This document shows, piece by piece, positions 1-9,580 of a stretch of DNA of 47,600 nucleotides. The notes under the pieces are model-generated. The model worked only from the letters and a program-made list of their open reading frames with translations. It ran no database searches and had not been told where the DNA came from. Positions within the stretch are counted from its first letter, which is position 1, and each line of letters opens with the position of its first letter. A program made the translations under genes and the position numbers. The DNA comes from Calothrix anomala FACHB-343 (GTDB lineage Bacteria > Cyanobacteriota > Cyanobacteriia > Cyanobacteriales > Nostocaceae), in the NCBI RefSeq assembly GCF_014696435.1, contig NZ_JACJQG010000076.1:1-47600 (forward strand), in the 5' to 3' direction.

Positions 1-168
1 CAGTCAACAGTCAACAGTCAACAGTCAACAGTCAACAGTCAACAGTCAACAGTCAACAGTCAACAGTCAACAGTCAACAGTCAACAGTCAACAGTCAACA
101 GTCAACATTCAACAGTCAACAGTCAACAGTCAACATTCAACAGTCAACAGTCAACAGTCAACAGTCAA
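1..168. repeat. Heptamer tandem repeat (CAGTCAA)n, about 24 copies
   Basis: A nearly perfect head-to-tail array of the 7-mer CAGTCAA fills the left edge. Two copies carry a CATTCAA variant, at 106-112 and 134-140. The array ends a few bases before the ligA stop codon. This is the short tandemly repeated repetitive (STRR) class known from heterocystous cyanobacteria. The same heptamer recurs at 23452-23488, and its complement TTGACTG recurs at 9483-9544. The array touches the window edge, so its full length is unknown. Confidence 0.95.
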
Positions 169-174
169 AAATGA

Positions 175-2226
<2,052 letters not shown>

Positions 2227-2353
2227 TTAGCAAATAAATTTAACGATGTTTTGCTAGTATAGCGACTGACTTTGAGGTTTTGAGTATTCCTCAAAATAGA
2301 GAATTTCGTTACAAGAGTAATTTATATTATCTAAAATCAGGGCAATAAAGACA

Positions 2354-3328
2354 ATGGAGCAATTTACCGCCTCAATTATTATTGCACACAGAGGCGCTAG
2401 TGGTTACCGTCCAGAACATACATTAGCGGCTTATGAACTAGCAATTGATTTAGGGGCTGATTATATTGAACCCGATTTAGTGGCAACTAAAGATGGTGTA
2501 TTAGTTGCGCGTCACGAAAATGAAATTTCGGAAACTACCGATATAACCCAGCATCCAGAATTTGCTGAACGTCGAACTACTAAAATTATTGATGGGGAAA
2601 GTAAGACAGGCTGGTTTACAGAAGATTTTACCCTAGCAGAACTGAAAACCCTGCGGGCAAAAGAGCGTATTCCCCAAGTGCGATCGCAGAATACAATTTA
2701 TGATGGATTGTTGGCAATTCCTACATTCCAAGAAATTATCGATTTAGCTAAAACTAAAAGTATTGCTGTTGGGCGGACTATTGGTATTTATCCAGAAACT
2801 AAACACCCGACTTATTTTCAATCTATCGGGTTAGCTTTAGAAGCACCTTTACTAGCAATTTTACAAGCTAACGGTTATCAAGGCGCAAATGCACCGATTT
2901 TTATTCAATCTTTTGAAGTTAGCAACCTCAAATATTTAGCGAGTAAAACTGATTTACCTTTAGTGCAATTGTTGAATAATACAGGTAAACCTTATGATTT
3001 TGTCGTTAATGCTGATGAGCGTACCTATTCAGATTTAGTCACAAAATCAGGTTTACAAGAAATTGCTGAATATGCACAAGCGATAGGAATTCATAAAAAT
3101 TTGATCGTTCCTATAGATAGTAATAAAAAATTGCTGTCTTCGACATCATTAGTTAGTGATGCTCATGCAGCATCTTTACTAGTCCATGCTTGGACATTCC
3201 GCAATGAAAATTTATTTTTACCTCTCGATTTTCAAGATAATCCGCAAAAAGAGTATGAGTTATTTTTCAGTTTAGGAGTTGATGGAGTATTTAGCGATTT
3301 TCCTGATACTGCAAATTTATTGAAGTGA
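2354..3328 (+). CDS. Glycerophosphodiester phosphodiesterase (GlpQ-type)
   Basis: Hydrolyses deacylated phospholipids (glycerophosphodiesters) to glycerol-3-phosphate and an alcohol. Seen: the GDPD active-site pattern with HRG at H12-R13, PEHT at 20-23, the metal ligands E39 and D41 in YIEPDL, and H54 in ARHENE. The insert with IYPETKHP is typical of the longer GlpQ subgroup rather than the short UgpQ type. The protein starts almost directly with the first beta strand and shows no signal peptide, whereas enterobacterial GlpQ is periplasmic. It may therefore be cytoplasmic or use another route. It stands alone, divergent from ligA. Its link to the phosphorus-scavenging gene at 33665 is functional only. 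Confidence 0.92.
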   Translation: MEQFTASIIIAHRGASGYRPEHTLAAYELAIDLGADYIEPDLVATKDGVLVARHENEISETTDITQHPEFAERRTTKIIDGESKTGWFTEDFTLAELKTLRAKERIPQVRSQNTIYDGLLAIPTFQEIIDLAKTKSIAVGRTIGIYPETKHPTYFQSIGLALEAPLLAILQANGYQGANAPIFIQSFEVSNLKYLASKTDLPLVQLLNNTGKPYDFVVNADERTYSDLVTKSGLQEIAEYAQAIGIHKNLIVPIDSNKKLLSSTSLVSDAHAASLLVHAWTFRNENLFLPLDFQDNPQKEYELFFSLGVDGVFSDFPDTANLLK

Positions 3329-3443
3329 GAGAGTTTTTCAGAAACATTACTGATCTCTATATAAATTAATATAGTTAAAATTTTTACTTGAAGCCAACCT
3401 CTGTGATGTCAATTTATAGTAGATAGCATAATTATTAATTAAT

Positions 3444-4247
3444 ATGGAACATACAAATAAAGACTTAGTTAATCAAGTGCTAATAAAAATAGGAAGAAAT
3501 GTATTGGTATTTCAGCAAATTGAAAAAGGACTGAAGCTTCTTCTCCCATATATACAACCAGATGATGCTAGACAGAGTATCAACATCTTTAGTAATTATA
3601 GAAAAGCCAACGAAAAGTCAACGCTTGGAAATCTAATCAACAATTTTATAGAGTGTTGCGATTATGATTCTGATTATTTTGTAGAAAATTTAAAAACAGT
3701 TGTTGCTAACCGTAATCAACTCATTCATCACTTTGGAGGCTTACAAGGTATGAATATCTTAGCCACTAAAGAAGGGTGTTTAAGTTGTATCAGTGAATTA
3801 GAAGTGCAATATAAAGAAGCACTATTTTTTTATAAAGACATAAATCTGTTTGTCATAGCTCTGCTTTACCATCTGCGGGAAATTTATGGCGAATCTCATT
3901 CACAACTAGATTTATTATACAAGCAACGTAGGGCGGAAGTTATCTCTGAGGTTGAATATATCAATCTCTTAGATCCATCAGATACAGGATGGGATAATAC
4001 AAAAATTGTTAAATTACTACGTTTAGCTGAAATAAACACAGAAAAAATAGGTGATATGACTTTACTGTCAAGAGCGGGAGATTTTATTAAAAGTCAAGAT
4101 CCTGAATGTACGCCAAAAAAGTACGGCATTAAAACCCTAAAAGGTATTTTGAAAGTTTCTGGTTTATTTGAAATTGTAGAAAGCCAAAATGAGCAGCAAA
4201 AGAGTGAATGCATTTTATATAAAAGCAAAGTTACACAAAATCCTTAA
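3444..4247 (+). CDS. HEPN-like domain plus C-terminal OST-HTH/LOTUS-type domain
   Basis: I do not recognise a named gene. The N-terminal half is helical and carries ANRNQLIHH at 88-96, an R-x4-H arrangement (R90, N91, H95) like the catalytic motif of HEPN ribonucleases. The C-terminal 65 residues (about 200-262) read like an OST-HTH/LOTUS winged helix: a helix ending LLSRAGDFIKSQDP, then PKKYGIKTLKGILKVSGLFEI, then a beta-strand ending. In known proteins LOTUS domains bind RNA or partner helicases, and bacterial ones are often attached to NYN/PIN nucleases. A HEPN plus LOTUS pairing suggests an RNA-targeting enzyme, possibly toxin-like or defensive. That role is inferred. The gene stands alone in an A+T-rich patch between the phosphodiesterase and the convergent aldo/keto reductase, with no visible antitoxin. 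Confidence 0.7.
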   Translation: MEHTNKDLVNQVLIKIGRNVLVFQQIEKGLKLLLPYIQPDDARQSINIFSNYRKANEKSTLGNLINNFIECCDYDSDYFVENLKTVVANRNQLIHHFGGLQGMNILATKEGCLSCISELEVQYKEALFFYKDINLFVIALLYHLREIYGESHSQLDLLYKQRRAEVISEVEYINLLDPSDTGWDNTKIVKLLRLAEINTEKIGDMTLLSRAGDFIKSQDPECTPKKYGIKTLKGILKVSGLFEIVESQNEQQKSECILYKSKVTQNP

Positions 4248-4338
4248 ATCTAGGATATTATGCCTTAATTAATATAAAAAATAGAGCATAAGATTTTTGT
4301 GCTGTTCATAAGAATTGATGTTTACCCAATATTATCAA

Positions 4339-5301
4339 TTAACTCCAAGCTCGATAAAATGTACTTTCTTGCCAAATATTATGAGTACGCTGTTCAATTT
4401 CTGCTAATTGCTGAATATTCAAAGGTTGATAAGAAATTGCTGCTTGCACATTCTCTTCTAACTGTTGCACGCTATCAGCCGGAATGATACAACAATGAAC
4501 CCCAGACTGAGATAAAGTATAACCTAAAGCCTGCTGTATATTATTTAAACCACCTGCTTGTAATAACTTTCCATAAGCCGGAACTTTCATGGCAATTACG
4601 CCTAAATTTTGCTGCTTGGCTAATGGTAAAACTCCCTGAATAAATGAGTCTGGATGATGATTTTCTACAGCATTAATCGGGATCAGTGTTGTATGAAATG
4701 GAAAGCGGCGAATTCCTTCAGCTATGACTTTAGTATCGCGATGTCCGGTAATTCCAGCAAATCGGACAATTTTTTGCTGGATTGCTTCTTCTAAAGCTTT
4801 GATTGCACCAGATTGACTAAATATTGTCTCAATTTCTTCATGAAAAGAAACATGATGTAATTGCCATAAATCTAAATAATTTGTATTAAGACGTTTCAAT
4901 GAACTTTCGAGTTCTCGCCATGCGCTGTCTCTATCTCTTTTGGCTGTTTTACTTGTTAAGAAAATCTGGCTGCGATAGGTTGGGAGTACTTTACCAAAAT
5001 GAATTTCACTTGCGCCATAACTGCGCGCTGTGTCAAAATAACGAATACCAAGGGCGATCGCTTTTTCAATAATCGCTACAGCTTCACGTTCTTTATCTGA
5101 TTTATCTAATGGTGTGTTTGTCCCTGCACCTCCTAACCCCAAAATCGGGACTTTTACGCCTGTAAGTCCTAAAATTCGTTCTGGCATTATTGCTGATGGT
5201 GTTCCAGAAGTATGATTTGCTAAGGTATCAGCGCCGACAATACCGCTAGCCATAGCAACAGTCGTTAGCAAGAAATTCCGCCTGGTTTTGCTGTTTTTCA
5301 T
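4339..5301 (-). CDS. Tat-exported aldo/keto reductase
   Basis: NAD(P)H-dependent oxidoreductase of the aldo/keto reductase TIM-barrel superfamily; substrate unknown. The ATG at 5301 is chosen because it places a twin-arginine signal (SKTRRNFLLTT, then a hydrophobic stretch to about residue 27) at the N-terminus. An AGAG lies just upstream. The open frame extends 54 codons further to 5463, but that extension has no domain character and contains a palindrome at 5435-5453. Seen: the catalytic Asp in YFDTARSYG, the Tyr in that segment, the Lys in LTSKTAK and the His in LWQLHHV. The family's NADP-binding C-terminal segment is degenerate (SQSGVHCCIIPADS). The product is probably periplasmic, folded before export. 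It is convergent with the LOTUS gene and divergent from the TPR gene. Confidence 0.85.
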   Translation of the reverse strand: MKNSKTRRNFLLTTVAMASGIVGADTLANHTSGTPSAIMPERILGLTGVKVPILGLGGAGTNTPLDKSDKEREAVAIIEKAIALGIRYFDTARSYGASEIHFGKVLPTYRSQIFLTSKTAKRDRDSAWRELESSLKRLNTNYLDLWQLHHVSFHEEIETIFSQSGAIKALEEAIQQKIVRFAGITGHRDTKVIAEGIRRFPFHTTLIPINAVENHHPDSFIQGVLPLAKQQNLGVIAMKVPAYGKLLQAGGLNNIQQALGYTLSQSGVHCCIIPADSVQQLEENVQAAISYQPLNIQQLAEIEQRTHNIWQESTFYRAWS

Positions 5302-5434
5302 ATATTCTCTAGAAAAAGTATAATTAATTACATTGAGATAGATATTCTCGACTGAAATATTATGGTGAGTTCTGGCTGGATTGAGCCGCAATATACAGTT
5401 ATAAGGACGGAAAATCGTTCTCAATTCATCTATC

Positions 5435-5453
5435 AAAGGGTGTAACCCCTCAT
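5435..5453. promoter_or_regulatory. HetR-type palindrome candidate
   Basis: AAAGGGTGTAACCCCTCAT contains the inverted repeat GGGT-GTA-ACCC followed by CTCAT. It closely resembles the published HetR-binding palindrome upstream of Anabaena hetP (core GGGTCTAACCCCTCAT). It lies about 135 bp upstream of the aldo/keto reductase start and about 180 bp upstream of the TPR gene start, so it could control either. The resemblance is from memory of the hetP site. Binding is not shown. Confidence 0.4.
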
Positions 5454-5630
5454 CCCAAATCACGTTGAAAATGCTACAAGTACAACCTTGGTAGGCGAAT
5501 TTATGTCGTCTATAATGAGCCTTTATTCACATCTTGCATTCTAGACAAGAAGAGACATGCTTTATGTAACTTAAGGTGTAACTTCCTATTGTTCTGGCTG
5601 ACTGTGAAATTGACTATCTATATAAATTTT

Positions 5631-7451
5631 ATGAATGCTGAAGATTTTTTGACTCAGGGTTTAAACAAAAACTTTCAAGGGGATTATCAAGGAGCGATCG
5701 CGGATTACAATCAAGCTATAGAACTGAAACCTCAGTTTGCAGAAGCTTACTATAATCGCGGGATGCTCGTTAGCAGCGAACTTCAAGATTATCACAGTGC
5801 GATCGCCGATTTTAATCGAGCTGTAGAAATTCATCCTGATTTTGCGGAAGCTTACTGCAATCGGGGAAATGTACGTTTTTTGTTACAAGATTACGAAGGC
5901 GCGATCGCCGATCATCAGCAAGCGTTAAAAATCAACGCCAATCTTGCTGAATCTTATCACAGTTTGGGTAAGGCTTATTTTGCCTTGGCAGACTACGATA
6001 CAGCCTTAGAAAATTTTCATCAAGCTGTAGAAATTAATCCTGTGTTATCTACTTATATTAATGTTGATATTGCCAATGCTTTCCACAATCGCGGTGTTGC
6101 ACGTTGCGATCGCGGCGATAATCAAGGAGCGATCGCCGATTTTAACCAAGCGTTACAGTTAAATTCTCACTTCGCTGCCGCTTACACCAATCGCGGTAAT
6201 GTATATCATATCCTGGGTGAGTATTTGCAAGCAATCAACGACCATAACCAAGCATTGCAAATCGATGGCAATTTAGCCGAAGCTTACCACAATCGCGGCA
6301 ATGCCCGTTATGCCTTAACAGATTGTCAAAGAGCAATTAAAGATTACAATCGCGCTTTAGAAATTAATCCTAATTTTGCTGGTGCTTATTATAATCGCGG
6401 ATTGGTGTACGCTCACCTGGAAGATTATCAGCAAGCGATCGCGGATTTCAATCGCGCTATCGAACTCAATCCTGATGATGTCCAAGCATATTACGAACGG
6501 GGTTTGGTACGCAGTGCTTTAGGCGATTATCAAGGAGCGATTAGCGACTATAACCACGCATTGCAAGAGAATCCCACCTTAGATTTAGTATACGGCTTAA
6601 GAGCTAATGTGCGTCGTCAATTAGGAGAATATCAAGAAGCAATTAAAGATAGTACAAAACTGTTGCAACTTAATCCTCTCATGGCTGAGGGATATTGCGA
6701 TCGCGCTGCGGCGAGACGCAGTTTAGGCGATTATCAAGGGGCAATCAAAGATTATGATTGGGCGTTGATGTTTAATGCCAACTTAGCTACAGCTTACTAT
6801 GGGCGGGGGATAGTTCGGGAAGCTTTGCAAGATTACCAAGGCGCAATTAACGATAATACCCAAGCCATCGAAATTGCTCCAGACTTTTCCCAAGCTTATT
6901 GTAACCGGGGTAACGTCCGCCGCCAAATTGGGGATGAACAAGGAGCGATCGCAGATTATGACCAAGCTATTGCACTAAATCCCCAATTAGTGGAAGCTTA
7001 TTATAATCGCGGTTCTTTGCTTTATGCGATGGAAGATTATGAAGGCGCGATTGACGATTATACCCAAGCCTTAAAGCTAAATCCTCATTCAGCTGCATTT
7101 TATAGCGATCGCGGTAATGCGCGTTATGCTTTAGAAGATTATGAAGGGGCAATTGCAGATTATAATCAAGCGATCGCTATTGAGCCTAGTTTTGCTGAAG
7201 ATTGGTTTAATCGTGGGCGTAGTCATTCATGGCTAGGCGATTTAGAAACTGCACTTAAAGATTTAAATCAAGCCTTACAATTGCAACCCCATTGGACAGA
7301 AGCTTATTTAGTACGTGCTGATGTTTACCGTAATTTAGGGGATTATGAAAAAGCGATAGCCGACTTCCAAGAATCTGCTGATTTATTCCATAAAGATGGT
7401 AATTTACAGTACTACCGCGAAATTCTCAATTTAATTGCTGAATTAGAATAA
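5631..7451 (+). CDS. Tetratricopeptide-repeat protein, 17 TPRs
   Basis: A scaffold of about 606 residues made almost entirely of 34-residue TPR units. I count 17, each close to the pattern AEAYYNRG...DYQGAIADYNQAIELNP. Unit 4 carries a short insertion (PVLSTYINVDI). There is no signal peptide, transmembrane helix or catalytic domain, so a cytoplasmic protein-protein interaction role is likely, with partner unknown. The ATG at 5631 begins directly at the first repeat (MNAEDFLTQG). An in-frame TTG at 5589 would add 14 hydrophobic residues and is less likely. HIP1 octamers fall repeatedly at the same two positions of the repeat, encoding AIAD and DRG. Confidence 0.9.
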   Translation: MNAEDFLTQGLNKNFQGDYQGAIADYNQAIELKPQFAEAYYNRGMLVSSELQDYHSAIADFNRAVEIHPDFAEAYCNRGNVRFLLQDYEGAIADHQQALKINANLAESYHSLGKAYFALADYDTALENFHQAVEINPVLSTYINVDIANAFHNRGVARCDRGDNQGAIADFNQALQLNSHFAAAYTNRGNVYHILGEYLQAINDHNQALQIDGNLAEAYHNRGNARYALTDCQRAIKDYNRALEINPNFAGAYYNRGLVYAHLEDYQQAIADFNRAIELNPDDVQAYYERGLVRSALGDYQGAISDYNHALQENPTLDLVYGLRANVRRQLGEYQEAIKDSTKLLQLNPLMAEGYCDRAAARRSLGDYQGAIKDYDWALMFNANLATAYYGRGIVREALQDYQGAINDNTQAIEIAPDFSQAYCNRGNVRRQIGDEQGAIADYDQAIALNPQLVEAYYNRGSLLYAMEDYEGAIDDYTQALKLNPHSAAFYSDRGNARYALEDYEGAIADYNQAIAIEPSFAEDWFNRGRSHSWLGDLETALKDLNQALQLQPHWTEAYLVRADVYRNLGDYEKAIADFQESADLFHKDGNLQYYREILNLIAELE

Positions 7452-7532
7452 GAAGTTGATGGGTTGCTAGATACCCCTTCCAGAAATCTACGGTGTACAC
7501 ATAAGTATTAACGCCTGAGCCAGTATCGTTTT

Positions 7533-7654
7533 GATCCCCCCTAACCCCCCTTAAAAAAGGGGGGAACTAGAATTAAAGTCCCCCTTTTTAAGGGGAGCCA
7601 CTGCATTGGGGGGGTTTCCCGACTTGTAGCAAGTGGCGTGGATTTAGGGGGATC
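7533..7654. mobile_element. MITE-like repeat with GATCCCCC termini
   Basis: The ends GATCCCCCCTAA (7533-7544) and TTTAGGGGGATC (7643-7654) are terminal inverted repeats. Inside are a C6/G6 hairpin separated by an A-run, a second CCCCCTTTTTAAGGGG palindrome, and a segment around CTTGTAGCAAGTGG. No coding capacity. This type of GATCCCCC...GGGGGATC repeat is common between cyanobacterial genes. It fills most of the gap between the TPR gene and the small gene at 7690. Confidence 0.65.
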
Positions 7655-7689
7655 TAACCATCCCTGTGGTACATTCCCTGGCGATATAT

Positions 7690-8082
7690 TCACACTTCAT
7701 TCTTCAGCAGCGCCGATTTTGCCTTTGCTTTTTTGATTCTAGTAGCTCTAGCTTTACGAATGCGATCGCTTTTCCGCACCCCACCTGCTATTTTATATTC
7801 GGAACTGTCGTTACCGTATCTACAAGCCACACCTAACAGTATTCTCTGAGACAGCTGATTTAAAGATTTTTCCATCACATTAAGTTCAGTTGTGCTGGTA
7901 TCAACTACTTCCAAAGCTTGATTATGAGCATCTAATTTCTGGCTTAATGTCTCAATTAGCTGCATCATCTTTTGTAAATCGCAAGCATCGCCAAAACTTA
8001 TATTTGGATCGATAGCTTGTAATCCCATAGCTCGCGCTTTCGCTTTTTCGAGAATCCGCGATGTTAATTTTTGACGCGCCAT
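7690..8082 (-). CDS. Conserved-looking small basic protein, function unknown
   Basis: Not recognised. It has 130 residues and a basic start (MARQKLTSRILEKAKARA). A central predicted coiled coil follows (about 38-80, LQKMMQLIETLSQKLDAHNQALEV and onward), then a very basic lysine/arginine C-terminal tail (RIRKARATRIKKAKAKSA). The composition suggests a nucleic-acid-associated or self-associating protein, which is inference. The start ATG at 8082 is the only reasonable one. It is followed downstream by the MITE-like element and has its own upstream region of about 250 bp shared with no divergent gene. Confidence 0.7.
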   Translation of the reverse strand: MARQKLTSRILEKAKARAMGLQAIDPNISFGDACDLQKMMQLIETLSQKLDAHNQALEVVDTSTTELNVMEKSLNQLSQRILLGVACRYGNDSSEYKIAGGVRKSDRIRKARATRIKKAKAKSALLKNEV

Positions 8083-8335
8083 AGATACAATCCTGTATAA
8101 AGTTCTACAGCTAGCTTGCCTTAATCAATCTTTATTTTGGTTCAGCATAATTCCCAGAATATTGTATGGTTAGCAACTAAATATGGGGAATATTACGTAA
8201 ATCAACGTAAGTACAGCACATTTTCCGAAATCCCGCCGTCACCCTCAAGGGTGCGGCTAATTGAACATAGAGGCGGAGCGCCTACCCTGCGGGCGTTATT
8301 TCGGGTAAAGGCGAGAATTGTGATAAAATCAGAAA

Positions 8336-9310
8336 TTAACTGTAAACTTGTGGATTCACACAATGAGGAAGACGATCGCCTTTTAACCCAGCAATCAAAT
8401 TTGCGATCGCCATTTCTGCCATTTTTTTTCTTGTTTGCTGACTAGCGCTGCCAATGTGCGGTGTAATTATTAAGTTATCTAAACTCAACAACAGACTATC
8501 CATTGGTAGGGGTTCGATTTCCGTCACATCCAAAGCGGCTGCGGCTATTTGTTTTTGCGACAATGCCCGATACAATGCATTTTCATCGATAATCGTACCT
8601 CTAGCGGTATTAATTAAGATAGCTGAAGGTTTCATTAATGCAAATTCGCGATCGCTCAACAAATGATAGGTGTCTTCACTGCCTGGTGTATGAATTGAGA
8701 TAAAATCAGATTCTTGCAGCAATTTTTCCAAACTAACAAATTCTGCATTCAGTAATTTCTCGACTTCTGGCGCGCATCTTTGTCTATTTGTATACAAAAT
8801 TTTCATTTCAAAACCTTGGGCACGACGAGCAACAGCTTGTCCAATGCGCCCTAATCCGATAATCCCTAAAGTAGCGCCTGCTACATCCGGGCCTAATAAT
8901 AAATCTGGTTCCCAAGTCTTCCACAAACCCGCGCGAGTAAACTTATCTGCTTCCACCACTCGCCTAGCTGCGCTCATAATTAGCGCCCAGGTTAAATCTG
9001 CGGTAGCATTGGTTAAAATACCAGGCGTATGACCAACAGGAATTTTTTTAGCTGTAGCTGCGGCAATATCGATGTTATCGTAACCCACCGCCATCTGACT
9101 AATAACTTTGAGAGAAGAAGCGGCGATTAATTCACAGTCAATTTTGTCAGTCAACAGACACAATAATCCATCAACCGCCTGAGCTTTAGCCAGCAGAATA
9201 TCATATGGTGGTGGTTGACGTTCCATCCATACTTCCACATTTGCGATTGTTTGTAGTTGTTCTAAACTAGCAGGTAAGCGGCGCGTGATAAAGACATGAG
9301 GTAAAGACAT
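8336..9310 (-). CDS. D-isomer-specific 2-hydroxyacid dehydrogenase (glyoxylate/hydroxypyruvate reductase-like)
   Basis: Reduces 2-oxoacids such as glyoxylate or hydroxypyruvate to D-2-hydroxyacids with NAD(P)H; in a cyanobacterium a photorespiratory role is plausible. Length is 324 residues, normal for the family. Seen: the Rossmann motif GIIGLGRIGQAVARR, the catalytic Arg in INTARGTIID, the Glu in the DVTEIEPLP segment and the catalytic His in ITPHIGSAS. The start ATG at 9310 gives the usual beginning (MSLPHVFITRRLP). The upstream gap to 9580 holds G-rich repeats and heptamers. Substrate and cofactor preference cannot be read with certainty. Confidence 0.93.
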   Translation of the reverse strand: MSLPHVFITRRLPASLEQLQTIANVEVWMERQPPPYDILLAKAQAVDGLLCLLTDKIDCELIAASSLKVISQMAVGYDNIDIAAATAKKIPVGHTPGILTNATADLTWALIMSAARRVVEADKFTRAGLWKTWEPDLLLGPDVAGATLGIIGLGRIGQAVARRAQGFEMKILYTNRQRCAPEVEKLLNAEFVSLEKLLQESDFISIHTPGSEDTYHLLSDREFALMKPSAILINTARGTIIDENALYRALSQKQIAAAALDVTEIEPLPMDSLLLSLDNLIITPHIGSASQQTRKKMAEMAIANLIAGLKGDRLPHCVNPQVYS

Positions 9311-9482
9311 ATATATTTAATATGCGAACACAACGGAAGGGGGCAAGGGAGACAAGGAGGACAGGTATTTGTGAATAATTGAGGATTGCTATAGTAGTTA
9401 ATTTATCTGTTGAGGAAAATTCTGCATAAAGCGATCGCAATCCACCTATATGAAATCATAAAAGTAAAGAACATTCTTGAAG

Positions 9483-9544
9483 TTGACCGTTGACTGTTGA
9501 CCGTTGACTGTTGACCGTTGACTGTTGACCATTGACTCTTGACC
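9483..9544. repeat. Heptamer array TTGACCG/TTGACTG, then CAATGCCC units
   Basis: Alternating 7-mers TTGACCG and TTGACTG run into TTGACCA and then into CCCAATGCCC/CCATGCC units ending at the start codon of the caspase gene (9581). A GGGAGACAAGGAGGACA repeat lies further upstream at about 9341-9364. Together these fill the 270-bp gap and leave little room for an ordinary promoter or ribosome binding site. Confidence 0.9.
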
Positions 9545-9580
9545 AATGCCCAATGCCCCATGCCCCATGCCCCATAACTT

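Noticed and set aside
1-168. CRISPR array
   Set aside because: The unit is a 7-bp tandem repeat without spacers; no cas genes are present.
5302-5463. 54-codon upstream extension of the aldo/keto reductase
   Set aside because: The Tat signal starts at 5301. The extension has no family similarity and contains the HetR-like palindrome.
8137-8445. 102-codon plus-strand frame
   Set aside because: It overlaps the 3' end of the dehydrogenase and is built from repeat words (GGCGGAGCGCCTACCCTG); low-complexity translation.
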